Positions 22,831 through 35,148 are shown, counted from the stretch's first letter. The stretch: DNA of 64,000 bases from Paraphaeosphaeria minitans (GCA_015832175.1 WJXW01000015.1:1054001-1118000), one strand, 5' to 3'. Translations and numbers: made by a program. Notes: generated by a model not told the origin, from the letters alone.

Positions 22831-23607
22831 TCAAGCCTTCTTCTCGACATCACGTCCATATTCAATCAAGAGAGCAGCCACTTCGAGCAATTCTTCTACA
22901 GCTCTCTGCTCTATGGCCAGTGTTTCTTTGAGCCTGGTGAGACGTGAGAGACTGGCGCTAATGAAACTATCGCGAACATCCTCGGTTTGGCTTTCAAGCG
23001 AGGACTGCCTACCCACGCCAACAGCCTCAGAAGGGCTTATGAAGGGGTTCTGAGTAGCCGAGAGACTCGAGTATACCGAGTACGATGCCGCACTGGTTCC
23101 ACACGCTTCCATAAAATTCGGTCCGACGCCATGCGGAAGAGTCGAAGACGCCCACATGGGTGTGAAGTTCCCTGTGCAACTCGCCCAGTCCTGCGATGTC
23201 ATTGGCTGCTGGATGCAGGACTGTTGCTGGTAGAGCGTGGACGTATACTGGAGAGAGCTGCTTGGAGCCAAGACGGGATCAAGTGGGAACTGCAACGGAG
23301 ATAGATAGGATATTGGCTGTGGTGGCAATCGTGGCGATACAGTACAGTCCACGCGCAATTCCGGCTTGTCGTGCGACAGTCTCAGTCTCTTTCTGCTCCG
23401 GGGGCTGATAGAGCTCAGGGGTGAGAATGAATGCTTCTCCGTACGTGCGGCGAAGCCCACTTGTAGCTCGCCAGCAAAGTGATGCTGCAAGGTAGTTGCA
23501 GGGTTCATGTTCATGGAAGTTCTGCGAAGCGCCATTGGAGACCCGGCTAGACGCGTGGAGTGGTTCCGGGAAAGCAGCACAATTCGGTTTGATGCACGTG
23601 CAGGCAT
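22831..23607 (-). CDS. Hypothetical protein, Ser/Gln-rich with C-terminal helix
   Basis: Not recognised. A 258-aa single-exon frame from a true ATG. The middle is Ser/Pro/Tyr/Gln-rich (YTSTLYQQQSCIQQPMTSQ); residues 215-255 are strongly helical and charged (LSRLTRLKETLAIEQRAVEE), possibly a coiled coil. A basic patch SRKRLRL near residue 70 could be a nuclear signal. The composition resembles the activation part of a fungal transcription factor whose DNA-binding exon might lie upstream, but I found none. Alternative in-frame Met codons at residues 25 and 31 could be the start. Confidence 0.5.
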   Translation of the reverse strand: MPARASNRIVLLSRNHSTRLAGSPMALRRTSMNMNPATTLQHHFAGELQVGFAARTEKHSFSPLSSISPRSRKRLRLSHDKPELRVDCTVSPRLPPQPISYLSPLQFPLDPVLAPSSSLQYTSTLYQQQSCIQQPMTSQDWASCTGNFTPMWASSTLPHGVGPNFMEACGTSAASYSVYSSLSATQNPFISPSEAVGVGRQSSLESQTEDVRDSFISASLSRLTRLKETLAIEQRAVEELLEVAALLIEYGRDVEKKA

Positions 23608-24837
23608 TTATGTATGCGAGCTCACCGGCAAGCGCTAGGGAACAGCATGAGCCATAAGCTGAGCTGCTCGGTATTGGCTCAGCCTCATGGCTACGCTTGG
23701 TAGCGTTGCAGCACGACAAACTCTACCATGACCGTACCATATCGGTGGCTTACCATCGGCACCAAATTAGCGTTGTCTGGAAAGGTTGAGGCTACGCTTT
23801 TTTGAGGTGCTGACTGAGTTTGATGATTTTTTGCTCCTGCAGTTTACTACCGCAGTAAGATCACCGTCATGTTCACTCTTCTCTGGCGGGTACATCCTGC
23901 TGTCGCTTATCGCTGTAGGTGAGCCATAACCCTTCTATCTGCGTCGTATGCGCTCGCCAGTGAGGTATGTGGACAGCTTAAATTTTCCGCACGCTGATCG
24001 CTTATCATGAGCGTTAGCTCCCCAAAATTGAGCTCCGGCCATGGAGGCCCATGGTCTTCTGAGCCGATCGCTTTGAATAGGTGAAAACATTGCAGCAGGC
24101 CGTAGTTTCCGGTGGTCTATCGGGGAAGAGACCGCACGCAATCTCGCGATCTCCAGGCGAACAGCAATAGATATTGCTTTGGGAAGCGGGTTTGAAGCCC
24201 CAGCACCCAACTTCGTTCTATGTTCGATCGAAGTATTTACAGACGTGAGTTTTGGTGTTCGAGCTACTTAGTTCGTGCGAGAAGTAAGTGTGAGAACGGC
24301 ACGTCTTGTGATGAAGTTGTTGTTCCCAAGAACGATCATGGCTGAGCAATGCAGTACCGCGCTGGACGACCAATTCGGTACTTGCGAGAACTCGGAACCA
24401 AAGAAAACGACTGTAACTATGTGATGAATAACTTGAGAAAACCAGCACTTGTCGTGGCCATACTTGGGCATCACCAATGTCCATTCTGGACACCGTAAAG
24501 CCAATTCCACATCCAAATCTCACGTTTCATCGCCCTACGAGTCTCTCGGTTGTGAAAAAGAACCTATTTTACATGCTGAGCATATGTGTGCGTTCGCTAA
24601 CATGCTTCGCCACCCTGCGGATCCTTTCTATTTGACGGGACAGGATAGAGTCTGAACCGTTGATCGCCTGCATCTGTGCGGTAGTTATGCATCTGAAAGC
24701 AACAGACTGCGGAACGACCTATATCGTTGGTGTGCGCGCGAGCTTGTCAACGTACGCATATGCTCAAATTTGTGAAAACTAGAAGATGAACCGTTACGCT
24801 CGAGGTAACTACTACTTGTTAGGCCCGCGTCGTTGCT
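23608..24837. other. Intergenic stretch, nothing recognised
   Basis: Short ORFs (up to 101 codons) on both strands without features. Confidence 0.5.
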
Positions 24838-25738
24838 TTATCCACAACGTACGAAGCGACGCAGGTTACCCATATCAGCCCTTCTTGTGCGACTTCCGGC
24901 GTTGCCGCTCCCGTCCTGTTCAACGTTTCTCGTCAGCATTTGATTGCTCTCAGCCACTCGCCATGGAAGTGCAATCTCTTGGGTTAATGGAGTGATCATA
25001 CCTTCGGCCCGCAGCTTAGACACTCGTCCCTTAGCTTGCCTGAATACGACCTTCTTATTGGCCAGCTCAACCTTACGGCTCCGCCCATCACTATACACTG
25101 AAGCCGGCCTCACTATCGGAAAGTCTCTACTTCGGGCACTCGTGCGTTTACTACTCTCTCCGTCCGACCACTCGCTGATTCCGTCCTCGAAAACAAAGAT
25201 TGGATCCGAGAACGAACCACCGAACCGGACGCATTCGCTCGCACTGAGGCTGCCTTGGTCATACATTCAATCTACGCAGGGCTCGACTCGCGTCGCGGCA
25301 TATCCGCTCCATGATGCAAAGGTCAGCTCTGGCGAGCGTATCAAGGTCGGGAGACCTGGAACGAATGATTCATCAGCTTGAGCAGACTTAGCAAATGCCA
25401 TGGCGTGGATGAAGAAACACACCAGCTATATCGGGAGACGCAGACAACATCGGAAGGGTGAGATCGTGCGCCGAGTGCAGGGAAACACTTTCGTGGGGTT
25501 GCTCTTGACTATGATTAGGGGTGTCTCTTTCCAGGCCGGATGAGTTCGTTTCACGCCATGAGGCGTCGGTAGCCTCAGCGGGGCTGGGAAACATCGAAAA
25601 AATGGGCAGGTCGCCCTCCATACTGCGTATATAATCCTCGATGCATGAGGTGTAGAGCGTGGGGAGCAAATAGTCTGATGGGGGGGACCGCCGAGCATTT
25701 GAACCCATTTTCTCGCCGTTTGCGCATTCAATTAGCAT
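24838..25738 (-). pseudogene. Unknown two-exon gene with an in-frame TGA
   Basis: No family recognised. Exons 25423..25738 and 24838..25355 join across a phase-matched 67-nt intron (25356..25422). The joined frame reads with coding-like composition throughout (SPELTFASWSGYAATRV before the stop, SASECVRFGGSFSDPIFVFED after it) but is interrupted by TGA at 25267..25269, which directly precedes an ATG at 25264..25266. Total frame would be 277 codons. The C-terminal half is rich in Arg/Lys/Ser (RKVELANKKVVFRQAKGR). Alternatives: two separate genes, with the second starting at that ATG, or an unrecognised intron around the stop. Frame continuity on both sides favours one disrupted gene. Confidence 0.45.
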
Positions 25739-28464
25739 CGTGACGAACTTTCGTTGTATAGATTGTGTGCGGTACTATCTCGACTATGTTCCAAAGAGAC
25801 ATACCTTCTAGGGCTTTACACAAGGTAAGCGAGCAACACCAGCTGGCGTCGCTGCTCCGGACCTACCCGGGAAGTTGCGGCTGTGTTGATGTGCCCTCTA
25901 TTCTGGCTAGCCGATGGCCATCAGCAATCATCACTACGACGGCAGCTTACGAAACTACCACATCAGTTCACAAGTCAGCTAAACGCAGAGAAACGCAGTT
26001 TTCAAGTTTAAAAGGCCTCTGCATGCGTAATGGTTGGTACGTGCCGCATCACTTCTCATGGCGGGTAGGAGAGCGCTTCTGCGCAGCATCTTGGTAAGGC
26101 TCTTTGCTGCTACTTCTGCGTCCCGTTAGAGGATACTCACCATCGTCAAGCATGCTACTGCAATCATCAGAAGGCTATCCGGATCTAAGAAACACGATAC
26201 CATGTCCCACACAAAGGTCTCTACAGCCATTAAGCCCGGTAATCGTTGGTATACAGAAGCTAATCGCTGGCGGTATAGCATCTCCATGCCTTGTGTACTC
26301 TGCTCAGTGCAGCACTCCGTAAACAGCAGACGTATAAGCTGAAAGCTTCCCGCTGCGGTGCCCGCTCTCGAGATACCCCTTATCGTCGAGTTCGAGGTGA
26401 GTTCTCCTCAGCACTCAAACAGCCAGAGTCGAGCTGCTTACAAGTCACAAGTACATGAGAAGAAGCAGTTGAAGCGACTAGATAGCATTCGACCTCGTCG
26501 TAGGTCAAAGCAACCGCGAACAGCTCCGATATCGTCGTCACAGCTGCGTTGCCGTGCTGACACGTCCGAGCTTCAACATAACTCTCCATCCAACACTGAG
26601 CAGAGCCAACAACACGGCTCGCCTGTACGTCATACTCCTTCGGAGATGGACGGCTCCACCGAGCCGCCACCAGGAAGAAAGAGCGAAGGCCAGCGTAATT
26701 TCCGGGGAAGAAGCCGGCAACGGCTTCTGTGGATGCTGAGAACGATGACCGCAATCTCTGCGACGTTGGGGTATATAGGCAAGCGGTCTATGTGATCACT
26801 GCTGCGTTCTTGGTGTAGCCTGGATGCACACAGAAGGAAAACTTAAGAGACGGAGTGGTGTCCTCTCGGAAAAGCGATGGTGGATCAATCAGACTTGTTG
26901 ATCAAGATTAGATGTCGTTATCAGTATCATGTGTGAGGCCATCCAGACCCAGATCGCATAGCGCAGCGCACGTATCCTAGCTACCCAGCGCTATACGTTG
27001 TCGTTACAGTCTATGCGAGCAGTATCAGGCAGAGCGAGTGCTGGTCGCGTTGTGTTGGTGCGTGCTGCTTGTAGCCCCAAGATCGGACACTGCCGTCCAT
27101 CCGGCTCCACCCCAACGTCCTGTAACATAGCTTTTACGTCAGTCAGTAGCTCCTTGCATATTCACGATGAACGCCAAGCACAACGATTGCATGCGAAACC
27201 AACCACTACCTGAACAAGTTCCCAGGCTAAGTTCGTAACCACCATTGATCATGTTTGCTCCGAGCATATAAGCTGGCAGCACCGCTTTTATTTCCATCAC
27301 AAAGTTCCAACCCGGTGTATTGTACTTACGTGATGTCCGTGTTAAACCTGAGCGGGTGAGAAACCACAACTCCGTGAACCTCGGCGCAAGGCGTGGGCCG
27401 ATTGTCCGTAGGGTGTTTCCAAGGCGGGCAGATGGTTCAACAGGACTCAGACGAGATTCTATCGTCTTCGCAGTTGTCGAATCTCTGCAATTGGCCACTG
27501 CTCTAATTACACGACGGATCCGCGCCTGGTAATGAATGAATAGTGGTCCTGAAACGTGCAGGGAAGGAAAGGATGACATGGTCCAGTTATCAACAACGAT
27601 GCCTAGCAGCTAGAGTATGCAGATGGGCAGCAATGCGAGTGTGACGCGTGATTGTGCGAGATCAAGAGAGCATTGGCCAACAGTCTCTCACGCATCAGGA
27701 GAGACCGCACCACATGGACGGGGAAGTCTGAGAATGAGCGACGAAGGAAGATAGATGTTAAGCCGTTGCACATACCTGGGGTGGCGTAGTGCGAAGTGAA
27801 TGAGAAGGCCCACGCCGTGGCAAGAGTGTTGGAAAGGCCACGCTGAACACTACCCGATGCTAGTAAGATCCAGGTCGGACGTAAGCTGCGTTTTCATTGG
27901 CGTCAGATCGCTAACAGTGCACTGCGCGTGACGGCCTCTGCAGAACTGATTCTGGGTTGCCACCTGGGCAATCAGTGAGTTTCCGAAAGAGACATCTGCC
28001 AAGGAAGTAGATGCTGTCCGCTTGACCAATTTGAGTGCAGCTGTCATAAGATACTCACGTTCCTGCACGACCGAGGCTGACGCTGAATGTTACCCGTCAT
28101 GTCTTCCGGATGATGACGGATGCGCTCGTTGCATGTACGGTCGAGCACGTCTCCCGGGCGTAAGCTGAGGAGAAGCATATCCTGGGACGGCTGTCAACAA
28201 GTCATCGTTGAACCGTCCCATCTTGTCATGCCGCATTCCTACCATGGACCGCCGCGCCGCTATAATATGCTTACATCCGTCAGACCTCAGTAGTGAAAGA
28301 GCGTAGCCGCACGTGCATATCTCGAAGCTGGCCTGCAGCTTTCCTCACCTTGCCAAATATTGCATCTCTATAGGGTCCCCTCAAAGCTGGCTCCATAGGC
28401 GTGGAGAACTGCACAGTACGAGCTCCGACGTCAAATTTACTGTCTGGTAATTAACCTACTCGAA
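25739..28464. other. Gene-poor stretch (2.7 kb)
   Basis: Frames of 124-146 codons at 26358..26795 (+), 26380..26754 (-) and 27139..27579 (-) overlap or lack any family features; none can be supported as a gene. The last 100 bases form the promoter of the MFS gene. Confidence 0.5.
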
Positions 28465-30278
28465 ATGGAAGCGTCATTGAAAGTGCTTTTAGCATGTTTG
28501 CTTGCCTTTACCTTCTTGATCGCTATCGATGCTACCTGTATCGCGCTCGCAGTTTCGGTAACTTGTTCTCCATGCACTGCAGACGCGCGAACCATGCTCA
28601 CCCTGTGGACGACAGGCCATCACCGCAGATCTGGGAGGCAATGCTACCGAAAGCTTCTGGATTGGTGCAGCTTATTTGCTTGCCATGTGCATGTCCCAAC
28701 CTATCTTAGCCCGGCTTTCCGATGTCTTCAACCGCAGAAGCATCATCTTGGCATCCATCTTGATGCTTGGTATAGGCTCGCTGGTCTCCGATAGCGCCGA
28801 CACGACAGCCTTGTTGCTGGTGGGTCGTACTGTTCAAGGTTTCGGCGCCGGCGGGCTCACGGTGCTGTCTTACGCGCTGTATGGGGACTTGGAACCTCGA
28901 AGCGGGCTGCGGTTCTTGACTGCACTCAGCCTCTTCATTGCCGCCGGAACCGTGTGCGGCCCCCTTCTCGGCGCCGCGCTGAGCAAGGGCCATCAATGGG
29001 TAAGCGCGTCTTGCATTCGTCGAAACAGCGTGCTAACGATTGCGCAAGCGCTGGAATTTTCGTCTGAATGTTCCCTTGTGCCTGGTGCTCGGGATTTTTG
29101 TGTACAACGCAAAGGACGTGCCCAGGAGGGCGTCCGGCGCGGTGAGGCTGTCAGAACTGGACTTTGTCGCTGTTGCTTTGTTCGTCGCAGCGATCGTCCC
29201 TTTGCTCGTGGGCTTAACTCTTGCTGGCAGCCTCTACGAGTGGACAGACTGGCAGGCGATCGTTCCTATCACCCTCGGTGGTGTCGCTCTGCTACTTCTC
29301 ATAAGCAAAGAGCTCCTCCCCAGCGGCGCTCGATTCCTATTCGGGAGTAGAAGCACCCAGAGGCCTTTGCTTGGGTTAAGGCTACTCAGAGGTCTGCACG
29401 GCGCGACAACGTTCATCGGCGCCACGTTTCTCGGAGTGCTTGTAAGTCGTCTGCCAAATTCTACAATGTCCCCGCCTGACCTAGTCTAGATGTATGCGCT
29501 ACTCTTCTTCCTCCCCATCTACTACAGAGTCATCAAAGAGCGCTCTGAGATTGCCACCGGCCTGTTCTTGCTTCCACAGACTCTCATGATGGCTCCTTGC
29601 GCTGGCATTGTTCTTGTCCTAGTCCAGGTGCTTGGTCTGTCTTACCGCTGGACCCTTGTGCTTGGCTGGCTTTGCACCACGTGCGGGATCGGTCTGCTAG
29701 CTCTACTTGGCGTCGACAAAACGGCTGCCTCGGATGTGCTGCTTAACCTTCTATCTGGATTTGGCATGGGCATTCTCTTGCCAGCGTTGGCGCTCAGCGC
29801 AAAAGACAGCTCGGAGAGCACGGATGCGCTTGAAGCACCCATGTTTCTCGTCTTCATGCGCTATCTGGGGAGCGCTTCGGGTTTGGTCATCGTCGGACTG
29901 GTGTTCCAACGCGTGCTGCGAAACAACCTTATCTCGACCAAGTTCAACAGCGAGGCTGTCGAGATGACAAAATATGCGACCACACTCATGTACTCGATCC
30001 GCGAAATGCCAAGCTCTCAAGATAAGCATTTGCTCGTCCGGGCAACTGAGAATACGCTACGGACGATATGGCTTGCTTTGTCCGCTGTCTCTCTTGTAGT
30101 ACTCTTGCTAAGTTGCACCATGGTCCTGGTCACCATGAGGCAGAAGCGAGAACCACAAGTTTGCGCTCCCGGATCAAGTACAGAACGTGTCCCACAGCTG
30201 GTGCTGAAGCCTGAGTCACTGTCTCTAGAAGAGGACTTGAAAGCCCTGAAAGCCATTTTTGATAAAGATTGCATGTGA
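28465..30278 (+). CDS. MFS transporter, DHA2-type (14 TM) efflux pump
   Basis: Plasma-membrane proton-antiport exporter of the major facilitator superfamily, drug:H+ antiporter-2 class, as used for toxins, antifungals and secondary metabolites. Four exons (28465..28557, 28616..28999, 29049..29441, 29490..30278) with introns of 58, 49 and 48 nt join in frame to 552 aa. The N-terminus has the family's AIDATCIALAV. Motif A is LARLSDVFNRR at residues 62-72, and motif C-like AAGTVCGPLLGAAL lies in TM5. Conserved blocks WIGAAYLLAM, RWNFRLNVP and FLPIYYRVIKERS are all present. The C-terminal tail of about 60 residues is polar and cytoplasmic. No biosynthetic gene adjoins it, so the substrate is unknown. 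Confidence 0.88.
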
Positions 30279-30819
30279 CACCGCTAGTATGCCAAGGGAA
30301 AATTGTCTTAGCCACTCGGTCGACTCGTAGCACAAAATGTGCTAGTGGGGCTGGCTTTGCTGGGTTGCCATAGGGTGGTGATGAATGATATGGATCGTGA
30401 CGGAGGGGCAGCCTCTATGGAGACAATTCTCCGTTATGAAGAGAGTCTGGAACGTCCGCTGTTGTGCCTGCAGCGCCGGTAAACCTACTGTAGAGTTTTA
30501 GTAATATCGGCATATGTCGACGAGGAGTTCCCATACCCCAGAGTGTGAGACCATATGGACCGTGTCTGTCTAATCGACCACCTTCACAGTGCTTATCGCC
30601 CCGTGGTTTGCTAGATAGAGTTGGGATCTATCAAGAATTTATTGAGGGAAGCAGTAGAGTAGTAAAAGTAGGACGGAACAAGCTTGTCACTAAAGACGCC
30701 GAACTTTCTCACAACGCATGTACGTGCTGCAGATTTGTGTTGAAATGGGACCATTTCATTAACGCATCTGTAACGTTACGTTCTACCAATGCTCATCTGC
30801 TTGCCATCATCAGTTGTGC
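30279..30819. other. Short intergenic gap between convergent genes
   Basis: Separates the 3' ends of the MFS gene (+) and the hypothetical gene at 30820 (-). Nothing else seen. Confidence 0.5.
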
Positions 30820-32163
30820 TCAATGCTCCGTGGTGTTAGTCAGATGCTTCACGGCACCACAAAGCTTCTCCAACGTCTCCTGGACCTGCCAAATTCCGTT
30901 CGCATCACGTGCCGAGGATCGACCCCTAGATCTTCTGCTCTTCCCCCTTCCCAAGTATCGCCTGTACATCTCAGGCTGCCTTCTGTTCAGGATGGGAGCA
31001 AGGTCCTCCTCTTTTCCACCAGCTGCAATGAAACCGGTCCGACTGCTACGTATTGGGCCTTCATAATCCCAATCTGCAGCTTCTCTTCTGTCCTTCAACA
31101 CGCGTAGTTTATCTTTGTTTTTCAGCGTCACGAAGACCGTGGTACGGAATGCAGTCTGGTCTTTGGACTCGTACATTACCGCATCGTCAACATTATAGTC
31201 AGCAGCCGTTAACTTGTCGTCACCTCTCAGCTCTTCCAAAAAGTCTCTATCGACCTTTGCATGCAATCCTTTTCCATAGTCGACGTCCGGAAAGGAGACG
31301 CTTCCTCGGGACTCTCTCTGCTGGATCTCAGCCCATGTTGTGTACTCGTGCTTCCCATTCCGGCCGCGAATGATGCAGTGGGTACCACCCATGACACCAC
31401 AGGTGCTTCCCTGCCAGATGGCGAGAATATTCTTCGCTATGATGCTGTAATCGGCGTTGCCATCTCGGAGCCTCTTCTCAGACCCACGAGCGCGCTCACT
31501 CGTGACTGAGACGGTCGATTCGGCCTCTGAATCCCGGTGCTTGTCTCTCTTCGGAGGAGCAGTAGCTCTAGGCGTGGATTTTGTCGACCGCTGTTCGGTG
31601 AAGCGGCGCTGTGACGGGTTCTCCAGAGATTCGCTTGTTTCGGATGACGATTGACCCCTTTCACGGAGCGCTTGTATTGCGTCCCCCGTGAGAGTTTCCA
31701 TCATATTGGTTTCGTCACACCTCCGTTCCTTGTTCTGGTCGTCGTAGCTGAGCAGGAACATTTCTCCGCCCCGTTCCTCATTAGATGCTCGCACGTCATG
31801 CATGTCGCTTTCAAAGCTGCCTGCGTTCCCCTGCGGGGCTGACCTGTCATCATTCTCTCCAGTCGCTTTCCAAACGTCGTCTACGCACATCTTCAACCCC
31901 TGCAGTGCCTCAAGGGAGTTGTTACTGTCCACTATCTGGTATCCTCCCCCACTCGCCATGGTAATGTCCTGCGAACAGTCGTTCCCAGTCTGCTGATGAT
32001 CAACATCCATCGGCTCAGGTTGCTGGTCAAACACCCGCATGGACGGCTTAGGCGCTGCCTCCTCTACAAATCGAGCTGATCTCAGCAAGAGCGTTGTACC
32101 CTTTCTTTCACGGTTTGTCTTGGAGAGTTCCGGTCTCCCAATAGTCTTCTCGCTGAGTGCCAT
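30820..32163 (-). CDS. Hypothetical protein, charged, with a folded C-terminal region
   Basis: Not recognised. The frame is open for 486 codons from 32280; I chose the ATG at 32163 (447 aa, MALSEKTIG) because the stretch before it is not coding-like, though an earlier Met at 32280 exists. Residues 1-230 are low-complexity, acidic and Ser-rich. Residues 240-390 look folded (YSIIAKNILAIWQGS, HEYTTWAEIQQRESRG, KTAFRTT-like strands), resembling a small chromatin- or nucleic-acid-associated domain without a nameable match. The C-terminus has a strongly basic RGKSRRSRGRSSAR. A nuclear protein is likely. It is divergent to the POT1/CDC13-domain gene with 570 bp between them. Confidence 0.6.
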   Translation of the reverse strand: MALSEKTIGRPELSKTNRERKGTTLLLRSARFVEEAAPKPSMRVFDQQPEPMDVDHQQTGNDCSQDITMASGGGYQIVDSNNSLEALQGLKMCVDDVWKATGENDDRSAPQGNAGSFESDMHDVRASNEERGGEMFLLSYDDQNKERRCDETNMMETLTGDAIQALRERGQSSSETSESLENPSQRRFTEQRSTKSTPRATAPPKRDKHRDSEAESTVSVTSERARGSEKRLRDGNADYSIIAKNILAIWQGSTCGVMGGTHCIIRGRNGKHEYTTWAEIQQRESRGSVSFPDVDYGKGLHAKVDRDFLEELRGDDKLTAADYNVDDAVMYESKDQTAFRTTVFVTLKNKDKLRVLKDRREAADWDYEGPIRSSRTGFIAAGGKEEDLAPILNRRQPEMYRRYLGRGKSRRSRGRSSARDANGIWQVQETLEKLCGAVKHLTNTTEH

Positions 32164-32733
32164 GACGTATGAGCTCACCGACACCGGCCGTACTAGGGCT
32201 CGGTATGTCCTAGCTGATGTTTCGACGCTTTGAATATTATGAAGGGCTTGCAATTGACGGTTCTTTTGGTATCCACGCAAGCCGGCTACCGCAGGATTCT
32301 TCTTTGCTGTTACTTAAGCCCGGCTTGCAGCTGACCCTCATCAACTGCGCTGTTGCAGTGTCTCACAAGCGTCACTATTTAGGTACAGTCTTATATTTAC
32401 GTGCATATATCAGTGTAAGCACATATGATAGTGCGATTTTGCACATACACGTATCCTATTACCCGCAAGAAGAACGGTAGCACCTGAACTGCTGACCAAA
32501 AGCACGATCCCCGACTGCATGACGATTAGTGATGATGCGAATAGTGGTGTTACGGGCGTGTTGCATCAGCTCTACTATACGATGGTCATATGCTCACACG
32601 CTTCACTCCCAATGAACAAGCTATCTCCTCGTACGTGAATCCCGCGCGTATGCGCTCGCAGTCAGGCGATTTGCATCGCGTTTGAAACTCAGCACGGACT
32701 ACGTTCACTTCTTTGTTCTCGTATTCGTCGCGC
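32164..32733. other. Divergent promoter region
   Basis: 570 bp between the starts of the minus-strand hypothetical gene and the plus-strand OB-fold gene. No repeats; one TATATTTA-like patch near 32392. Confidence 0.4.
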
Positions 32734-34625
32734 ATGGATAGTGCAATTATGTCAAGTCCTGTGGAGCTGGCTGGCACCGAAGATGGCGCTTGCGATAAAG
32801 ATCAATGGTACCGCGCTCAGCACCGATACATTGCATTCTGATAACCCTCTTCCAGCTTAGACAATGTCCTAGAGATCCGCCATCTTAAGGAGAATGAAGA
32901 GAAGTTGGACGCTCAAATCTACGACCTTGAAACGAAGCTAGTCGAGCAGAGCGATTCATCGAAACGCGATTCATTGGAACGCGATTCATTGAAACGCGAA
33001 GTACGTTTTTGGTTGGGCGAGTCAAACATCAAACTAACATGATCCCTAGATCTTCAATAAGAACCAGAGTATAGAAGAATTGGAGAATAACATGAAACGC
33101 TACGATCAGAAATTGGAGGAAAGCAAGACACAATACGATCAGAAACTGGAGAAACACAGGAAACGCTACGATGAGGACCTGTGTAGTATGACAACACGCC
33201 ACAAGGAATGCCAGTTGATGCTCGAAACGGAGAAACGAAGGCGCGCGGAGGAGAAGACCAATTTCAAGGTCGAGATAGAGAACCTCAGGGAACTGTGCTG
33301 CAGCCTAGCTGGACGCCGCCTGTCGGTGGAAGGAGAGAGCATGAGCCCGAATCTAACATGTGTTCAGCCTACGTTCGGAGAGCAGGAGGAAGGACAAGCT
33401 GCAGTATCTCCAATCTACCCGTATTCGGAAAGCCCCCTCGATGAGGAGGTGCATCGGTCACTACAGGAGGAGCTCTTGTTGGCCGGCATAAGCGACACGG
33501 AATGGGGTGAACAGTCGTCCCCTACCGAAAGCAACAATCTTGCGCCGTCGTGTGACGAGACTTTTACACGTAACGATTCGACTGCACAAGGATACCAAGC
33601 TCCGCACCGGACGAATACGGATGCGCAACACGCTTTCACTAAAGCACAACAACCAATTACGCAGGACGACGCACGGATGATTTTGTCCGACGTAAAACTC
33701 CGTAGTAACGGTAAAGGCTGCCGTTCCATGGCTGCTCCATCTTTGACGGATGATGGAAAGGTCCGCGGAGAAGACAAAAACGCGAACCGCAAGCCGTCTC
33801 CAGTGCCAACGGTTCCGAATAGCCGGGGAGAAGAGCCGGGTGTCGCTGGAGGGGCACCCGCGAGCTGTGTCTCTCCACTGACCACGCTCAAGTCAGACGA
33901 TCAGATGGTTTCCTGTCCTACGTCTTTCACTGAGTGTTACCCTACAACTCCGGAGTCGCACCGCTCCAGTTCTTCTGCTGACAAGCAGCCCTCGAAAACG
34001 CGCAGAAAGCGAGCCAAATGGCGTAACAGTGCGAGGGTCCCCAGAAGAGCATTAGCACAGCCCACCAAGCTCGTCAACGTTGGGGACCGAAGACACAGAG
34101 AACTGAGTATGGGACCCGATCATACCACATGAACGCTGTCACTGAGTTTGAGTAGTTAACCGGAAACGCAAATCGGAACGCCACTTCCGGGCCTGTCCGT
34201 CAACCCACGTGAAGCTCAACGCCCTCCGGAGCTACGCTGGCGGCGACGAAGCGGTGGATATCATGGCGATCGTGACTGCAGATATCGACCAAAGCGAGGA
34301 CGAAATAGGTCGCAGGTTCACTCTCAAAGACGAAAGCAGAACCGGCGCGCCCTCTGTCGAAGCCATCATTTACGAGTCTCACTTTTCAGCTGTTCCAAAC
34401 GCTCGTAAGGGCTATTGCGTACTCTTGAGGAACTTTGCTGTTCATTTTGACGTTAAAGGGATACCGTATCTACAAAACAGGGGTAGCAGTGCATGGTGCA
34501 TATGGGACCAATCTGGAGGATCCGTCTGTGAGCATCAGATTCAAATCTACAAGGCGGAGCTGGAGGTAGTACATCGTCTGCTCAAATGGTGGAAATCGCA
34601 GCACGGTGTAGCTTCGCGTCCATGA
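32734..34625 (+). CDS. Coiled-coil protein with C-terminal POT1/CDC13-type OB fold
   Basis: Putative single-stranded-DNA-binding nuclear protein. Four exons assemble in frame: 32734..32807, 32856..33000, 33050..34106 and 34156..34625 (introns 48, 49 and 49 nt; CTAAC in the second), giving about 581 aa. Residues 25-140 are a charged coiled coil with internal repeats (RYDQKLEES, QYDQKLEKH). The middle is disordered. The last 120 residues match the fungal telomeric ssDNA-binding POT1/CDC13 domain: VDIMAIVTADID, GYCVLLRNFAV, SAWCIWD, ending VHRLLKWW. The third junction has two acceptors three bases apart (34152 or 34155), both in phase. If that intron is rejected, the coiled-coil frame ends at 34132 as a separate 433-aa protein and the OB part lacks a start codon. 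Telomere function is inferred from family only. Confidence 0.6.
32953..32997 (+). repeat. Three tandem 15-bp units in coding sequence
   Basis: GATTCATCGAAACGC, GATTCATTGGAACGC, GATTCATTGAAACGC in direct succession, encoding DSSKR-DSLER-DSLKR inside the coiled coil of the OB-fold protein. Confidence 0.8.
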
Positions 34626-35148
34626 TTTTCTCATCTCACGGCCGCCCGTAGGTCTATCTGAATGTATCCGAACAGGCTCGCCGATGCAACGTAAGCTTAC
34701 GATTCGGCTGTGCTCCATCTTGCCCATGTCACTCGCGTTCGTAGAAAAATCTCTACGTCTATCCCTACGTGAAGGAAAACCCTAGGTAAAGAAATCCACC
34801 AATCAGATCGTCGAAATGATACTAGCGTCGGCATTCCTCGTTCTCTGATTGGTCCATGCTGGCTCACCGGGTTTTCCGTCTCGGAGGGGGGGACGTTATC
34901 TCCACAAGGTTGTCTTATTCTAGCAAAGTCAATGTCAGTTTACGTCCCCTCAGGTTGGCTGAATCAATCTTTCTATTCGACGACCAGTCAATGCAGAAAG
35001 CAGAAGAATGTAACACAGCTGCACCCCGACATTCATGCATATGACCCTTCTACGGACCTTATACCATCCCTTCGCGATAGCGATGCACGGCCGTTTCTAC
35101 ATTCGATTTTGTTGTGCCGAAGAGGTTCTCGCATACGTTTCTGGGCAT
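34626..35148. other. Short intergenic gap
   Basis: Between convergent genes; nothing recognised. Confidence 0.5.

Noticed and set aside
28706..28996. Minus-strand frame inside the MFS gene
   Set aside because: Shadow of the well-supported transporter exon on the other strand.
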